Source of the DNA: CAYFVR01 sp046541515
Lineage (GTDB): Bacteria > Desulfobacterota > Desulfobacteria > Desulfobacterales > Desulfococcaceae
Assembly: GCA_046541515.1 (NCBI GenBank)
Contig: JBKHDD010000004.1
Location: forward strand, 17,833 to 81,832
Reading direction: 5' to 3'
DNA length: 64,000 nt
Part shown: piece by piece, positions 1 to 7,634 of the stretch
Position numbering within the stretch: position 1 is the first letter of the stretch
Layout: every line of letters starts with the position of its first letter
The notes under the pieces: generated by a model
What the model was told of the DNA's origin: nothing
Databases searched by the model: none
What the model saw: the letters and a program-made list of their open reading frames with translations, nothing else
Made by a program: the position numbers and the translations under genes

Positions 1-1122
1 CGGGATGGGATTCCGATCCAGGGTGAAATAGACCAGCCGGGCCACGCCCGCCAGCGCGTAGAAGAGCGCCAGAGGCATCACCCCCAATTTGGAAAAGAAC
101 GGGTCCGAAACCTCGGCGAAGCTGATGACGTAAATCCAGGCCGGAACGATGCAGAAGGTCACGCCGTCGGCCAAGTCGTCCAGGACGCTGCCCACGTTGA
201 TCCGTCTCGGTTTGTCCAGGGCGTCCGGCGGCGGATCGGTCAGCCCCAGTTTGCGGGCCACCGCCCCGTCCAGCTTGTCGAACATGGCCCCGCCGATGAT
301 CAGCAAAAACGCCTCTCGAATTCGCCCCTGGTAGGCGAAAAAAACCGCCAAAAGCCCCATCATGGCGTTCATCACCGTGAGGGCGTTGGGGAAAAAGGAG
401 AGGATTCGCCGGCGAAGGTTTTCATCGTCCAGGCAGAGTTCGTTCAGGCAGTTGGTGCCGTATTTTCGGCAGTACTGGGCGATGGAGCCGAAGGTGATGA
501 TGAAAAAGAGGATTTCGATGAAAAACAGCAGCCGGATGGGCAGGTGGCCGAGCCAGGATATCCAGTCGTACAGCCGGGAGGGCGGGCCTAGGGGCGCTTC
601 CGGTATGTAGAAGGCGTAGGCGTACAGCAGCGCGCCCACCGGCGCGGCCACCACGGTGCGCAGCCGGGTGTATTCGGTGGGTTCCGGCTCCTGCCCCTGG
701 CGGATTGCGAAGCTGCGCATGAAGCCGGCGAAATTGTCCCGCAACAGCACCGCGATGCTCATCAGCATGACGAAAATGGCGTGGAGCAGTTCGATTCGAG
801 ACGGGTCGGTCGAGATCACCGCCAGTTTCCACATCATGCCCACCGCCACCAGCGGGAAGATGATGGAGTAAACGGTTTTGTCCATGATTCGATCGGCGAG
901 CTGGGCCAGGGTGGGGTGAGGCTGAAACCGGGCCGCGAACCAGCCGTCCGCCAGGTCGAAGGCCATGGAGACGAACAATAGGGTGACGCCCACCGTATAT
1001 AGCGCGGGGCCGCGGTTCCACATGACGCCGATCGCGCACAGCATTCCCCCGAAGGCCAGAAACGGCCGGCTGTAGACCAGCAGGGCGGTGGCCTTCTTGG
1101 AGATGATCGTTTTGGGTTGCAT
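1..1122 (-). CDS. Two-domain CDP-alcohol phosphatidyltransferase (3' end outside window)
   Basis: Membrane enzyme of the CDP-alcohol phosphatidyltransferase family, which joins a CDP-activated lipid to an alcohol acceptor in phospholipid synthesis. The frame is open for 374 codons from ATG at 1122 and leaves the window at position 1, so the C-terminus is missing. Two copies of the family motif are present. The first (DLADGWFAAR, about residues 52-61) keeps the spacing but has Ala where the Arg and the later Gly should be. The second (FDKLDGAVAR, followed after an insertion by GSVLDDLAD, about residues 270-310) has all the catalytic Asp, Gly and Arg residues and resembles phosphatidylserine-synthase-type enzymes. 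Hydrophobic helices surround both. The second copy is probably the active one and the first degenerate; the acceptor alcohol cannot be told from sequence. Confidence 0.8.
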   Translation of the reverse strand, partial: MQPKTIISKKATALLVYSRPFLAFGGMLCAIGVMWNRGPALYTVGVTLLFVSMAFDLADGWFAARFQPHPTLAQLADRIMDKTVYSIIFPLVAVGMMWKLAVISTDPSRIELLHAIFVMLMSIAVLLRDNFAGFMRSFAIRQGQEPEPTEYTRLRTVVAAPVGALLYAYAFYIPEAPLGPPSRLYDWISWLGHLPIRLLFFIEILFFIITFGSIAQYCRKYGTNCLNELCLDDENLRRRILSFFPNALTVMNAMMGLLAVFFAYQGRIREAFLLIIGGAMFDKLDGAVARKLGLTDPPPDALDKPRRINVGSVLDDLADGVTFCIVPAWIYVISFAEVSDPFFSKLGVMPLALFYALAGVARLVYFTLDRNPIP

Positions 1123-1248
1123 GGAGGCTTTCCGTTGGGGTTGGGTGGCCCGAGGCGGCCACGGCGCGGAAAAAATAGAAAATTTAGATGGGGGTGTCAA
1201 GGCGTCCGCCCGGCCGGGGCCGGAGCGGACGCCGGGCGGGGAAGGGCG

Positions 1249-2031
1249 TTATTCCGCGAAGATTTCGTCGAAGAACAGCCGCATTTGGGCCCAGGAACGG
1301 CGGTCCGCGTCCGCGTCGTAGGCCACGCCGTCGATTCCGGCCTTGTCCGCGTCGGGGTTGGTGAAGGCGTGGACCGCCCCGCCGTGGTAGATCATCTGCC
1401 AGTCCGCCTCGCGTTCTTCCAGCTCCTTTTGGAATTTGTCGATGGTTTTCGGCTCGATGAAGAAATCGGCCGCCCCGTGGAGGACGAGCAGCCTGGTCCG
1501 GATCGTGTCGTCATCTTTGGGGATCGTCAGGCCGCCGTGGAAAGGAACGACCCCGGCGATGTCCGCGCCGCTGTAGGCCAACTCCAGGACGGTGGTGCCG
1601 CCGAAGCAGTAGCCGATGGCGGCAATCCGGTCGGGATCGACTCGTTCATGATTCCGCAGCGCGTCCAGGGCCAGGTTGGAACGTTCTCTAATCAATGGTC
1701 CGTTTTTGATCTTGTTGGACCACTCCCCGGCCTGTTTGGGATCGGCGGTGGTGACCCCGTCGCCGTACATGTCGGCCGCGAAGGCGACGTAGCCCAGTTC
1801 CGCCAACTGCCGCGCCCGGCTCTTGGCGTAATCGTTCAGGCCCCACCATTCATGGATCACCAGCACGCCCGGCCGTTTTCCGGTTTGCGCGTCGTCGTAG
1901 GCCAGATAGCCCTGAAGGGTGGCGTCGCCGTGCTTGTAGGGGACCGTCTCGGCCCGGATTTCGGCAAGGGCGGCGGGCGAAATGCCCAACATCAAAACAA
2001 GGCCGATGGCAACGGATGAAATGATTTTCAT
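1249..2031 (-). CDS. Secreted dienelactone hydrolase family protein
   Basis: Alpha/beta hydrolase of the dienelactone hydrolase (DLH) family, 260 aa. A signal peptide covers about residues 1-23, ending in ALA, so the enzyme is probably periplasmic. The catalytic triad is visible: Cys142 in GYCFGG, Asp189 in HGAADFF and His221 in GGAVHAFTN. The N-terminal part carries VLVIHEWWGLND, typical of the family. ATG at 2031 is preceded by GGGAGG at normal spacing. The real substrate is unknown, since DLH-fold proteins act on many lactones and esters. The lipoprotein gene at 2060 lies just upstream on the same strand and is probably co-transcribed. Confidence 0.88.
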   Translation of the reverse strand: MKIISSVAIGLVLMLGISPAALAEIRAETVPYKHGDATLQGYLAYDDAQTGKRPGVLVIHEWWGLNDYAKSRARQLAELGYVAFAADMYGDGVTTADPKQAGEWSNKIKNGPLIRERSNLALDALRNHERVDPDRIAAIGYCFGGTTVLELAYSGADIAGVVPFHGGLTIPKDDDTIRTRLLVLHGAADFFIEPKTIDKFQKELEEREADWQMIYHGGAVHAFTNPDADKAGIDGVAYDADADRRSWAQMRLFFDEIFAE

Positions 2032-2059
2032 GCAGACCTCCCGTCATTCGGTGATGTCG

Positions 2060-2827
2060 TCAATGAGGTTTCGCGCCCGGCCCGTCCGGAAACGGCCCGG
2101 AGGCGGCGCGATCCTGCAACCGCGAGGCCGGCAGCCAGTCGTCCGATCCCGCCGGCCGAACGGCCACGTCGGTGAACCAGACCCGGAAATCGTTCTCCCC
2201 GCGGTGATCCAGGGACAGAAGAATGGGGCCGGCCTTGGCGTGCGCCTCCCATGTGGTCGCCCGGGTCGGTTTGGCCGCGCCCCCCTTGCGATAAACCCAT
2301 TCCTGTATCCGATAGGTTGGCCCGTAAAACAAATCGTAGGCGTCGCCGGGGGTGTAGCCCTTCTCGCCGGGAAATTGGACGGTGACCCGGTCGGCCCGTC
2401 CGTCGGAAAGGGGAAGAGGCTGGTTTTTGGCGGAGGAGAAGGTTAGGTTGGGGGTCCACTCCACATGGAAGGGAAACAGCAGCCAGAAATTGTCGTTCAC
2501 GAACCAGGCGTCGATTTTTCGGTCCACCCCGGCGGCTTCCCGGTTTTCCCGAAGATACGTAACGGGCTCGGGGTTCTCTCCGGCGGGGGTGAAGGTGACC
2601 CGGTCCGGTTTCGGCTCCCAGACCCAGCTCCGAGAAACGGTCTTGTCCGGCAGCTTTACGTTGAAGGTGTACCGGATGGCTTCGACGCGGTCGAATTCCG
2701 GCAGGCCATAGGTCCGGGCGATTCGGGCGGCTTCGGGATTGCCATGGTGTTTGGGCGGGGTGGCGCACCCAAAAAGGATGAGCGCCGCGAGCGGAAGCAG
2801 GAAAACCGTTGCGGGTTGGCTTCGCAT
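2060..2827 (-). CDS. Putative lipoprotein, unknown function
   Basis: A 255-aa protein with a hydrophobic N-terminus ending in the lipobox LFGC (Cys at about residue 21), so it is probably a lipid-anchored envelope protein. The mature part is rich in aromatic residues and beta-strand-like stretches (FNVKLPDKTVSRSWVWEPK, TVQFPGEKGY) and could be a LolA-like or YdiU-unrelated beta sandwich, but I recognise no family. It starts 29 bases upstream of the DLH gene's ATG region on the same strand, suggesting an operon. No catalytic motif is seen. Confidence 0.7.
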   Translation of the reverse strand: MRSQPATVFLLPLAALILFGCATPPKHHGNPEAARIARTYGLPEFDRVEAIRYTFNVKLPDKTVSRSWVWEPKPDRVTFTPAGENPEPVTYLRENREAAGVDRKIDAWFVNDNFWLLFPFHVEWTPNLTFSSAKNQPLPLSDGRADRVTVQFPGEKGYTPGDAYDLFYGPTYRIQEWVYRKGGAAKPTRATTWEAHAKAGPILLSLDHRGENDFRVWFTDVAVRPAGSDDWLPASRLQDRAASGPFPDGPGAKPH

Positions 2828-2955
2828 GACACCTCCTGGTAGCGGGCGGAAAGGATGTCGAAAAAATCAGATTTCTTCGAAGATAAACCAGCGGTTGGAA
2901 ACCGCAAGGTTTGGAAGGTTCGGGGAAATGGGCCAGCGGCCCGGAAAGGAGTGGC

Positions 2956-3720
2956 GTGACGAAAGCGCGCGCCCATGAGGCGGAGTTTCGTTTTTACGAG
3001 GAGTTGAACGATTTTCTACCGGATTCACGCCGAAAGCGGCCGTTCGCCTATCGCTTCAACGGTCGGCCGACGGTCAAAGACGCCGTGGAGGCGCTCGGGG
3101 CACCCCATGCGGAGGTGGATTTGATTCTGATCAACGGCGCGTCGGCGGGATGGGACGAGATTCTGTCGCCGGGGGATCGGGTCTCCGTTTACCCGATGTT
3201 TGAAAGCTTGGACATTTCCTCGTTGACGCGATTGCGGCCCGAGCCGTTGCGACGGCCGGCTTTCGTGCTGGATGTTCATCTAGGCAAGCTGGCGAGATGG
3301 ATGCGGATGCTTGGGCTGGACTGTCGATGGGAAAACGATCTGGACGATCCCGAAATCGTGGAGATTTCAGTCGCCGAAGGCCGGACCATCCTGACCCGGG
3401 ACGTCGGCCTCCTCCGGCGGGGGCGGGCGACCCGCGGCCACTGGGTGCGGTCCACCGACCCCGACGAGCAGTTGTCCGAGGTCCTCTCTCGGTTTGATCT
3501 TTTTGATTCGCTGGCGCCCTTCACCCGTTGCGTGGCGTGCAACGGCGCCCTGCGCTCCGCGGAAAAGGCGGAGGTGGTAAACAAGCTCCCGCCCAGGACC
3601 CGCAGGTATTTCGACGAGTTTTTCCAGTGCGAAAACTGCGGGAAGGTATATTGGAAAGGGGCGCATTGGGCCGGACTGCGGGAGCGGGTGGAAAGCGCGC
3701 TGGCCGCGAATGAAAAGTAA
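2956..3720 (+). CDS. Mut7-C RNase domain protein with ubiquitin-like N-terminus
   Basis: About 254 aa. The N-terminal ~90 residues form a Mut7-C-associated ubiquitin-like/ThiS-like domain (FRFYEELNDFL ... SPGDRVSVYPMFE). The rest is a Mut7-C (DUF82) PIN-like RNase domain: VLDVHLGKLARWMRMLGLD, then a conserved Asp-rich part (ENDLDDPEI, ILTRDVGLL). It ends in a zinc ribbon with two CxxC knuckles (CVACNG and CENCG). The family is predicted to be a nuclease; bacterial members are uncharacterised. I chose GTG at 2956 because AAAGGAG lies just upstream (2945-2951); the frame also stays open further upstream to a TTG at 2911. Divergent from the lipoprotein gene. Confidence 0.82.
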   Translation: MTKARAHEAEFRFYEELNDFLPDSRRKRPFAYRFNGRPTVKDAVEALGAPHAEVDLILINGASAGWDEILSPGDRVSVYPMFESLDISSLTRLRPEPLRRPAFVLDVHLGKLARWMRMLGLDCRWENDLDDPEIVEISVAEGRTILTRDVGLLRRGRATRGHWVRSTDPDEQLSEVLSRFDLFDSLAPFTRCVACNGALRSAEKAEVVNKLPPRTRRYFDEFFQCENCGKVYWKGAHWAGLRERVESALAANEK

Positions 3721-3741
3721 AACAGAAGCCGAATTCGGGCT

Positions 3742-4089
3742 TCATCCCGGTTCAAACACATCCTTTCCCTTCCCCTCCGTCCCGCAATACAAACATCGCC
3801 CGTGGGTTCGGCTCATCACCCGGCCGCATTTTGGGCAGGTTTCGCCCTGGCGCTTTTTCTGCTCGTTGATTCGATCCTTGAGGTCGGCGTCGGTGAGGTC
3901 GTGGTGTTCTTGGATGAACGACCAGAGCGCCTGACAAATGGATCGCAGCCGGTCCACCTCCTCCCGAAGCTTTTCGGCCTGCTGCTCCTCGCCGTAGGAT
4001 TCCAAAAGCTTCAGGTGGGACGACAGGTCGTCTCCCATCAGCCGATCGCTCATTTTTCGTCGTTTTCGACCGCGTCCAAACAAACTCAT
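3742..4089 (-). CDS. Small zinc-ribbon protein
   Basis: 115 aa, unknown function. The N-terminus is very basic (GRGRKRRK), the middle is a probable coiled coil (LKLLESYGEEQQAEKLREEVDRLRS) and the C-terminus has a CPKCG...CLYCG zinc ribbon. Its ATG overlaps the stop of the double Nudix gene by 4 bp (ATGA), so the two are translationally coupled. It converges on the Mut7-C gene. Basic tail plus zinc ribbon suggests nucleic-acid or ribosome contact, but that is only an inference. Confidence 0.72.
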   Translation of the reverse strand: MSLFGRGRKRRKMSDRLMGDDLSSHLKLLESYGEEQQAEKLREEVDRLRSICQALWSFIQEHHDLTDADLKDRINEQKKRQGETCPKCGRVMSRTHGRCLYCGTEGKGKDVFEPG

Positions 4090-5000
4090 GGGCTTCCCCC
4101 AAACGGATCAAATCCACTCGCCATCAGGTTGCGAAGGGACGGAAAGCGGGGCGCTGGAAGGGCGTGCCGCGAAAACCAGCCCCATTCCCGGCAGCGGTGA
4201 GGCTCTCGAACCTCGGGTTCGCCGCCGGCCCATTCCGCCATAACGTATATGGTCACATAATGCAGGCCGGCGTCGGTGAAAAAATCGTTGGTAAACGGTC
4301 CCCGGCGCGGATTTTCGATCCGGAGGCCGGTTTCCTCCCGCACCTCCCGTGCGGCGCAGGCTTCCGGCGTTTCCCCGAATTCCAGATGGCCGCCGGGCAA
4401 CGCCCAGGCGCCCGCGCCGTGGGTCCCGCGCCTCCGCCCCAGCAGAATTTTTCCATTCCGGCGGACGATCACCCCGACGCCCACCCGGGGACGCTCCTCC
4501 CGCTTCCAGTCCTGTTCCGCAAAATAGCGCCGCATCATTTCGGCGTGGAGGTCGAAGGCCATTTCCGACGGAACCTGATTCCAGACTCGACGATCGGTGG
4601 TTTCGTCGGTCGCGCGGTAGCGCGACAGCTCTTCCGATCGCCGGGGTCGGGCGAGGCCAAACACCAGCGCGAACCCGTCCGAAGTGCAGCGGACGCGGAA
4701 TTCGGTCAGCTCCTCGGGATCGATGGAAATCCCGGCCTCTTCTTGAACTTCCCGGGCGGCGGCGGTTTGCCAGGATTCCCCCCAGTCGATGAAGCCGCCC
4801 GGAAGCGCCCACTTTCCGCGAGCGGGCAGAATGCCGCGCCGAATCAGCAACAAGCCCTCGTCCACGGGAACCATCGCCACCGCCACCGGCAGGGGATTGC
4901 GATAATTCAACTCGCCGCAGCCGGGGCAGGGGCGAGGCCAGGGCGCGCTCGGGGCGAATCGGGTTCCACAGTAGATGCAATGGCGATAACGGGAGGACAT
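4086..5000 (-). CDS. Fused tandem Nudix hydrolase
   Basis: About 304 aa with two complete Nudix domains in one chain. It opens with a short zinc ribbon (CIYCGTRF ... CPGCGELNYRNP). Nudix box 1 is GGFIDWGESW followed by REVQEEAGI; box 2 is GGHLEFGETP followed by REVREETGL. Both keep the REx2EEx motif needed for metal binding, so both should be active pyrophosphohydrolases on nucleoside-diphosphate-linked compounds. The second half resembles NUDT15/MutT-like enzymes. I chose ATG at 5000 because the homologous part begins there with an AAAGG upstream; the frame remains open to 5150. The fusion is unusual, since these domains are normally separate proteins. The 115-aa zinc-ribbon gene is coupled downstream. 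Confidence 0.85.
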   Translation of the reverse strand: MSSRYRHCIYCGTRFAPSAPWPRPCPGCGELNYRNPLPVAVAMVPVDEGLLLIRRGILPARGKWALPGGFIDWGESWQTAAAREVQEEAGISIDPEELTEFRVRCTSDGFALVFGLARPRRSEELSRYRATDETTDRRVWNQVPSEMAFDLHAEMMRRYFAEQDWKREERPRVGVGVIVRRNGKILLGRRRGTHGAGAWALPGGHLEFGETPEACAAREVREETGLRIENPRRGPFTNDFFTDAGLHYVTIYVMAEWAGGEPEVREPHRCREWGWFSRHALPAPRFPSLRNLMASGFDPFGGSP

Positions 5001-5183
5001 GGGCGCCTTTCGATACGGAGAAGTTCGAGGAAACGGGGGCGCGGATTGCCTCTTTCGAGCGGGAGAAATCTTCGGAAACGGTCGCCGAGCCTCCGCCGGG
5101 GCCGAAACGGGGACGAGCCTTCCATTTTCCGAGTCCATCCGGCCGAACAAGGGCGGAACGCGCGATTTCCATCCGGCCGCCGA

Positions 5184-5570
5184 CTACGGCGGCGGTTCCT
5201 CTCCTTCCTCCCCGCCCCGCTGCATCCGGTCGAGATAGGCGTCCAGCTCCGCGGTGCCGGAAAAGATCGGTTGGGAGGGCAGGGCGTTGATGATGTCGAA
5301 GATTTTCCGGACCTGGGGCCGAAGGTGCATCAGCCTCAACCGCCCACCGGTTTTTTGGATGGCCTTTCGGGCCTTCAGGATGGCGCTGATGCCGATGCTG
5401 CTGACGTAATCCACGAATTTCATGTCCAGCACCAGCAGGCCGGGGCGGGATTCCAAGATGGCCGACAGCCGTTCGTCCAGCATCGGGCAGGTTTGGGCGT
5501 CCAAAGCGCCGACCGGCGACACCGCCATCACGCCGGGCTGTTTTTCGCGGGCGGAAATGCGAAGCGGCAT
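5184..5570 (-). CDS. STAS-domain anti-sigma factor antagonist
   Basis: 128-aa STAS protein of the SpoIIAA/RsbV type, which binds a partner kinase and releases a sigma factor or other target. The family core is present: LVLDMKFVDYVSSIGISAILKARKA, with Ser in the position phosphorylated in these proteins (DYVSSIG). ATG at 5570 follows GGAGGGAG. The gene lies inside the 3' end of the RsbW-like reading frame just upstream, in the +1 frame. A classic antagonist/kinase pair is therefore likely. Confidence 0.85.
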   Translation of the reverse strand: MPLRISAREKQPGVMAVSPVGALDAQTCPMLDERLSAILESRPGLLVLDMKFVDYVSSIGISAILKARKAIQKTGGRLRLMHLRPQVRKIFDIINALPSQPIFSGTAELDAYLDRMQRGGEEGEEPPP

Positions 5571-6030
5571 AGATAGGGTCTCCCTCCGAGGGCAGCGGCG
5601 CGAGCGCGCGGGCGATTTCGCCGCATTTCTTTTCCATGGTAAACACGTTCCGGCCGTCTTCAAAACCGTAATTCACCCGATCCATCAGCCGGCGAACCAG
5701 AAACACGCCAAGCCCGCCGATTTCCCGCTCCTCGAAGGGCCGGCTCAGGTCGGGCTCCGGCGCTTCGGACAGGGGATTGAAGGGCCGGCCATCGTCCCGG
5801 ACTTCAATCCGCAGCGTCTCTTTTTCCAACCGAAAGGCGATCTCCACCCGGCCGCTGCAATTTTTCGGGTAGCCGTGCCGGCAGATGTTGGAGATCACTT
5901 CCTCGATGGCCAGGCGGACGTCTCCCGCAGTTTCCGGCCCAAGGCCGATGGCGCGGGAGAGCGGGGCCAAAGTGGCGAACAGCCGGCGGAGTTCCGAAAC
6001 GTCGTTGGCGAGGGTGAAGGAAAGATTCAT
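5571..6030 (-). CDS. RsbW-like serine kinase / anti-sigma factor, 3' end unresolved
   Basis: HATPase_c protein of the RsbW/SpoIIAB type, which phosphorylates a STAS partner. From ATG at 6030 the ATPase motifs appear in order: EEVISNICRHGY (N box, residues 43-54), DDGRPFNP (G1, 79-86) and GGLGVFLVRRLMD (G2, 105-117). The domain ends near residue 135 with VFTMEKK. No stop follows: the frame stays open through the STAS gene and most of the Nudix gene to 4108 (640 codons). The part after residue ~150 does not look like a real protein. I give coordinates up to the STAS start as the supportable portion. A lost stop by sequence error, or a frameshift that would join it to STAS (+1) or end it at a TGA soon after (+2), are the likely explanations. 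Confidence 0.7.
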
Positions 6031-6070
6031 GGGACTCGGTGAATCGAAGAAAACGGGGGCAACGCCGGCG

Positions 6071-6475
6071 TTAATTCATGGTGATGTCCCGGCGGGCCGC
6101 GACGATGGTGACGGTGAAGCCCGCGATGACGTCCAGAAAAGACATGAGCGTCAAAATCAGAAAGGCGGCCTGGCCGACCTGGTAAAAGACGAGAAATTCG
6201 ACCAGATAAATAACGAAGACCAACATGGACAGGACGTGATCCAGGATCGAGAGCTGGGTGGGCCGGGTGGCCTTGAAAATCTCCGCGTACAGGCTGGCGA
6301 TCCCGAGCATGATAATGAGGTCCGACACGGTCACCCGAAGAACGGCGCCGGAAACCAGATCGGTTGTCAGCCAGACTTTTTCCAAGGGCGAGGCGGCGTC
6401 CCCGGCGGAGAAGGCTAATAAGTTATAGAAAACCAGCAGAAAGGCGAAAATCGGGATGTGGCGGACGATCTTCAT
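6071..6475 (-). CDS. Small integral membrane protein, unknown
   Basis: 134 aa with about four hydrophobic segments: residues 8-24, 45-63, 79-97 and 104-126. No recognised family. It ends 41 bp upstream of the RsbW-like gene on the same strand and may belong with that regulatory pair. A long hairpin (6513-6549) lies upstream of its ATG. Confidence 0.65.
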   Translation of the reverse strand: MKIVRHIPIFAFLLVFYNLLAFSAGDAASPLEKVWLTTDLVSGAVLRVTVSDLIIMLGIASLYAEIFKATRPTQLSILDHVLSMLVFVIYLVEFLVFYQVGQAAFLILTLMSFLDVIAGFTVTIVAARRDITMN

Positions 6476-6512
6476 GGGGCGGCTCGGCTGAGGGTCGGAT
6501 TCCGCAGAATAT

Positions 6513-6549
6513 CATTAAAGGGGAAGGCTATCAGCTTTCCCCTTTAATG
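6513..6549. repeat. Near-perfect 17-bp inverted repeat with 3-nt loop
   Basis: CATTAAAGGGGAAGGCT, loop ATC, then AGCTTTCCCCTTTAATG. All 17 positions pair, one of them as G-T. It lies between divergent genes (membrane protein left, DUF3108 protein right), where a terminator is not expected. It could be an operator, a leader hairpin for the leftward transcript or a small mobile palindrome. Confidence 0.75.
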
Positions 6550-6622
6550 TAAAGAAAGGCGGCGGACGGCCTGGGCGGGTTTTCCGAGCGACCCGCGCGG
6601 CGTCCGGAGGTTTCGCTGCCGG

Positions 6623-6651
6623 TTGACCTGTGGTGGAAAACGGGGTAAGTG
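6623..6651 (+). promoter_or_regulatory. Possible sigma-70 promoter for DUF3108-pyrK
   Basis: TTGACC (6623-6628), 17-bp spacer, TAAGTG (6646-6651). The -35 is good and the -10 weak. It lies about 110 bp ahead of the chosen DUF3108 start. Confidence 0.35.
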
Positions 6652-6761
6652 GGATTTTCCATTTCCGACCGTTTTGCCCCTGGCGGGACGGCGAAGTCGA
6701 GCGGAGTTTCCCAACGGCCGGCAACGCTTCGATCCGCTTTTTGTTCTTGTGCGCTTGGGGC

Positions 6762-7634
6762 GTGAAAGAGTTTTCGCGACCTAAAACGAGGGAGAATTTC
6801 TCCATCTTTCCCAATCATCGGAATCCACTTCGGGTTTTCTTTCCGAATCGCCGTCCGTTTCGGTTCTGGCCGATCGGGTTGTTCTTCCTGCTTTGGGGCC
6901 TGGTCCCGTGGACGGCTGTTTCCGGAGAAGAGGCGGCCCCCGAATTGCCGTTTTCCCCCGGGGAACGGCTGGTGTTCGAGCTTCGGTGGGAGTTCGTTCC
7001 GGCCGGTCGGGCCACCCTTGCGGTTTTGCCGCCCACCGAAATCGACGGAAAACCGGTGCGCCACTTTGTGATGACCGCTCGGACCAACGGGTTTGTGGAT
7101 ACCTTCTACAAGGTCCGGGACCGGATCGAGAGCTTCGTCGACCTGGGGATGAACCATTCGGTCCTATACAAAAAGCGGCAGCGGGAGGGCAAAACCCGCC
7201 GGGACATCGAGGTTCGGTTCGACTGGGCGGCGGGAGCGGCCCATTACGCCAATTTTGGCAAGCCCCGGGACCCGTTGCCGTTGAAGGCCGGAACCTTCGA
7301 TCCGCTTTCCGCCTTCTATTTCGTGCGGACGCTTTCCCTGGGTCCCGACATGGTGGTGGAGCGGCCGATCACCGACGGCAAGAAGAACGTGGTCGGACAA
7401 TTGACCGTGGTGACCCGGGAGACCATCACCGTGAAAGGGACCCGGTACGACACCTATCGGCTGGTCCCGGACCTGAAGCACGTGGGCGGGGTCTTCGAAA
7501 AAACCGAGGACGCGGAAATGGACGTGTGGGTGACGGCCGACGACCGACACATTCCGGTCCGCATTCAGAGTTCGGTGGTGGTGGGCGACTTCATCGCCGA
7601 ACTGATCTCCGTGGAAGAGGCGAACGAACCGTGA
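6762..7634 (+). CDS. DUF3108 domain protein, exported
   Basis: DUF3108 family protein, about 290 aa from GTG at 6762; the frame extends upstream to a GTG at 6630. A hydrophobic segment (WPIGLFFLLWGLVPWTAVSG) serves as signal sequence. The mature part begins FSPGERLVFELRWEFVPAGRATL, the family's beginning, and keeps the FKVRDRIESFVD-like and FYFVRTL blocks. DUF3108 proteins are periplasmic beta proteins of unknown role. The stop overlaps pyrK by one base (TGATG), so the genes are coupled. The start is uncertain because all candidates are GTG with weak ribosome sites. Confidence 0.78.
   Translation: MKEFSRPKTRENFSIFPNHRNPLRVFFPNRRPFRFWPIGLFFLLWGLVPWTAVSGEEAAPELPFSPGERLVFELRWEFVPAGRATLAVLPPTEIDGKPVRHFVMTARTNGFVDTFYKVRDRIESFVDLGMNHSVLYKKRQREGKTRRDIEVRFDWAAGAAHYANFGKPRDPLPLKAGTFDPLSAFYFVRTLSLGPDMVVERPITDGKKNVVGQLTVVTRETITVKGTRYDTYRLVPDLKHVGGVFEKTEDAEMDVWVTADDRHIPVRIQSSVVVGDFIAELISVEEANEP

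Noticed and set aside
4108..5570. C-terminal extension of the RsbW-like protein through STAS and Nudix genes
   Set aside because: The extension reads as an off-frame shadow of two well-supported genes.
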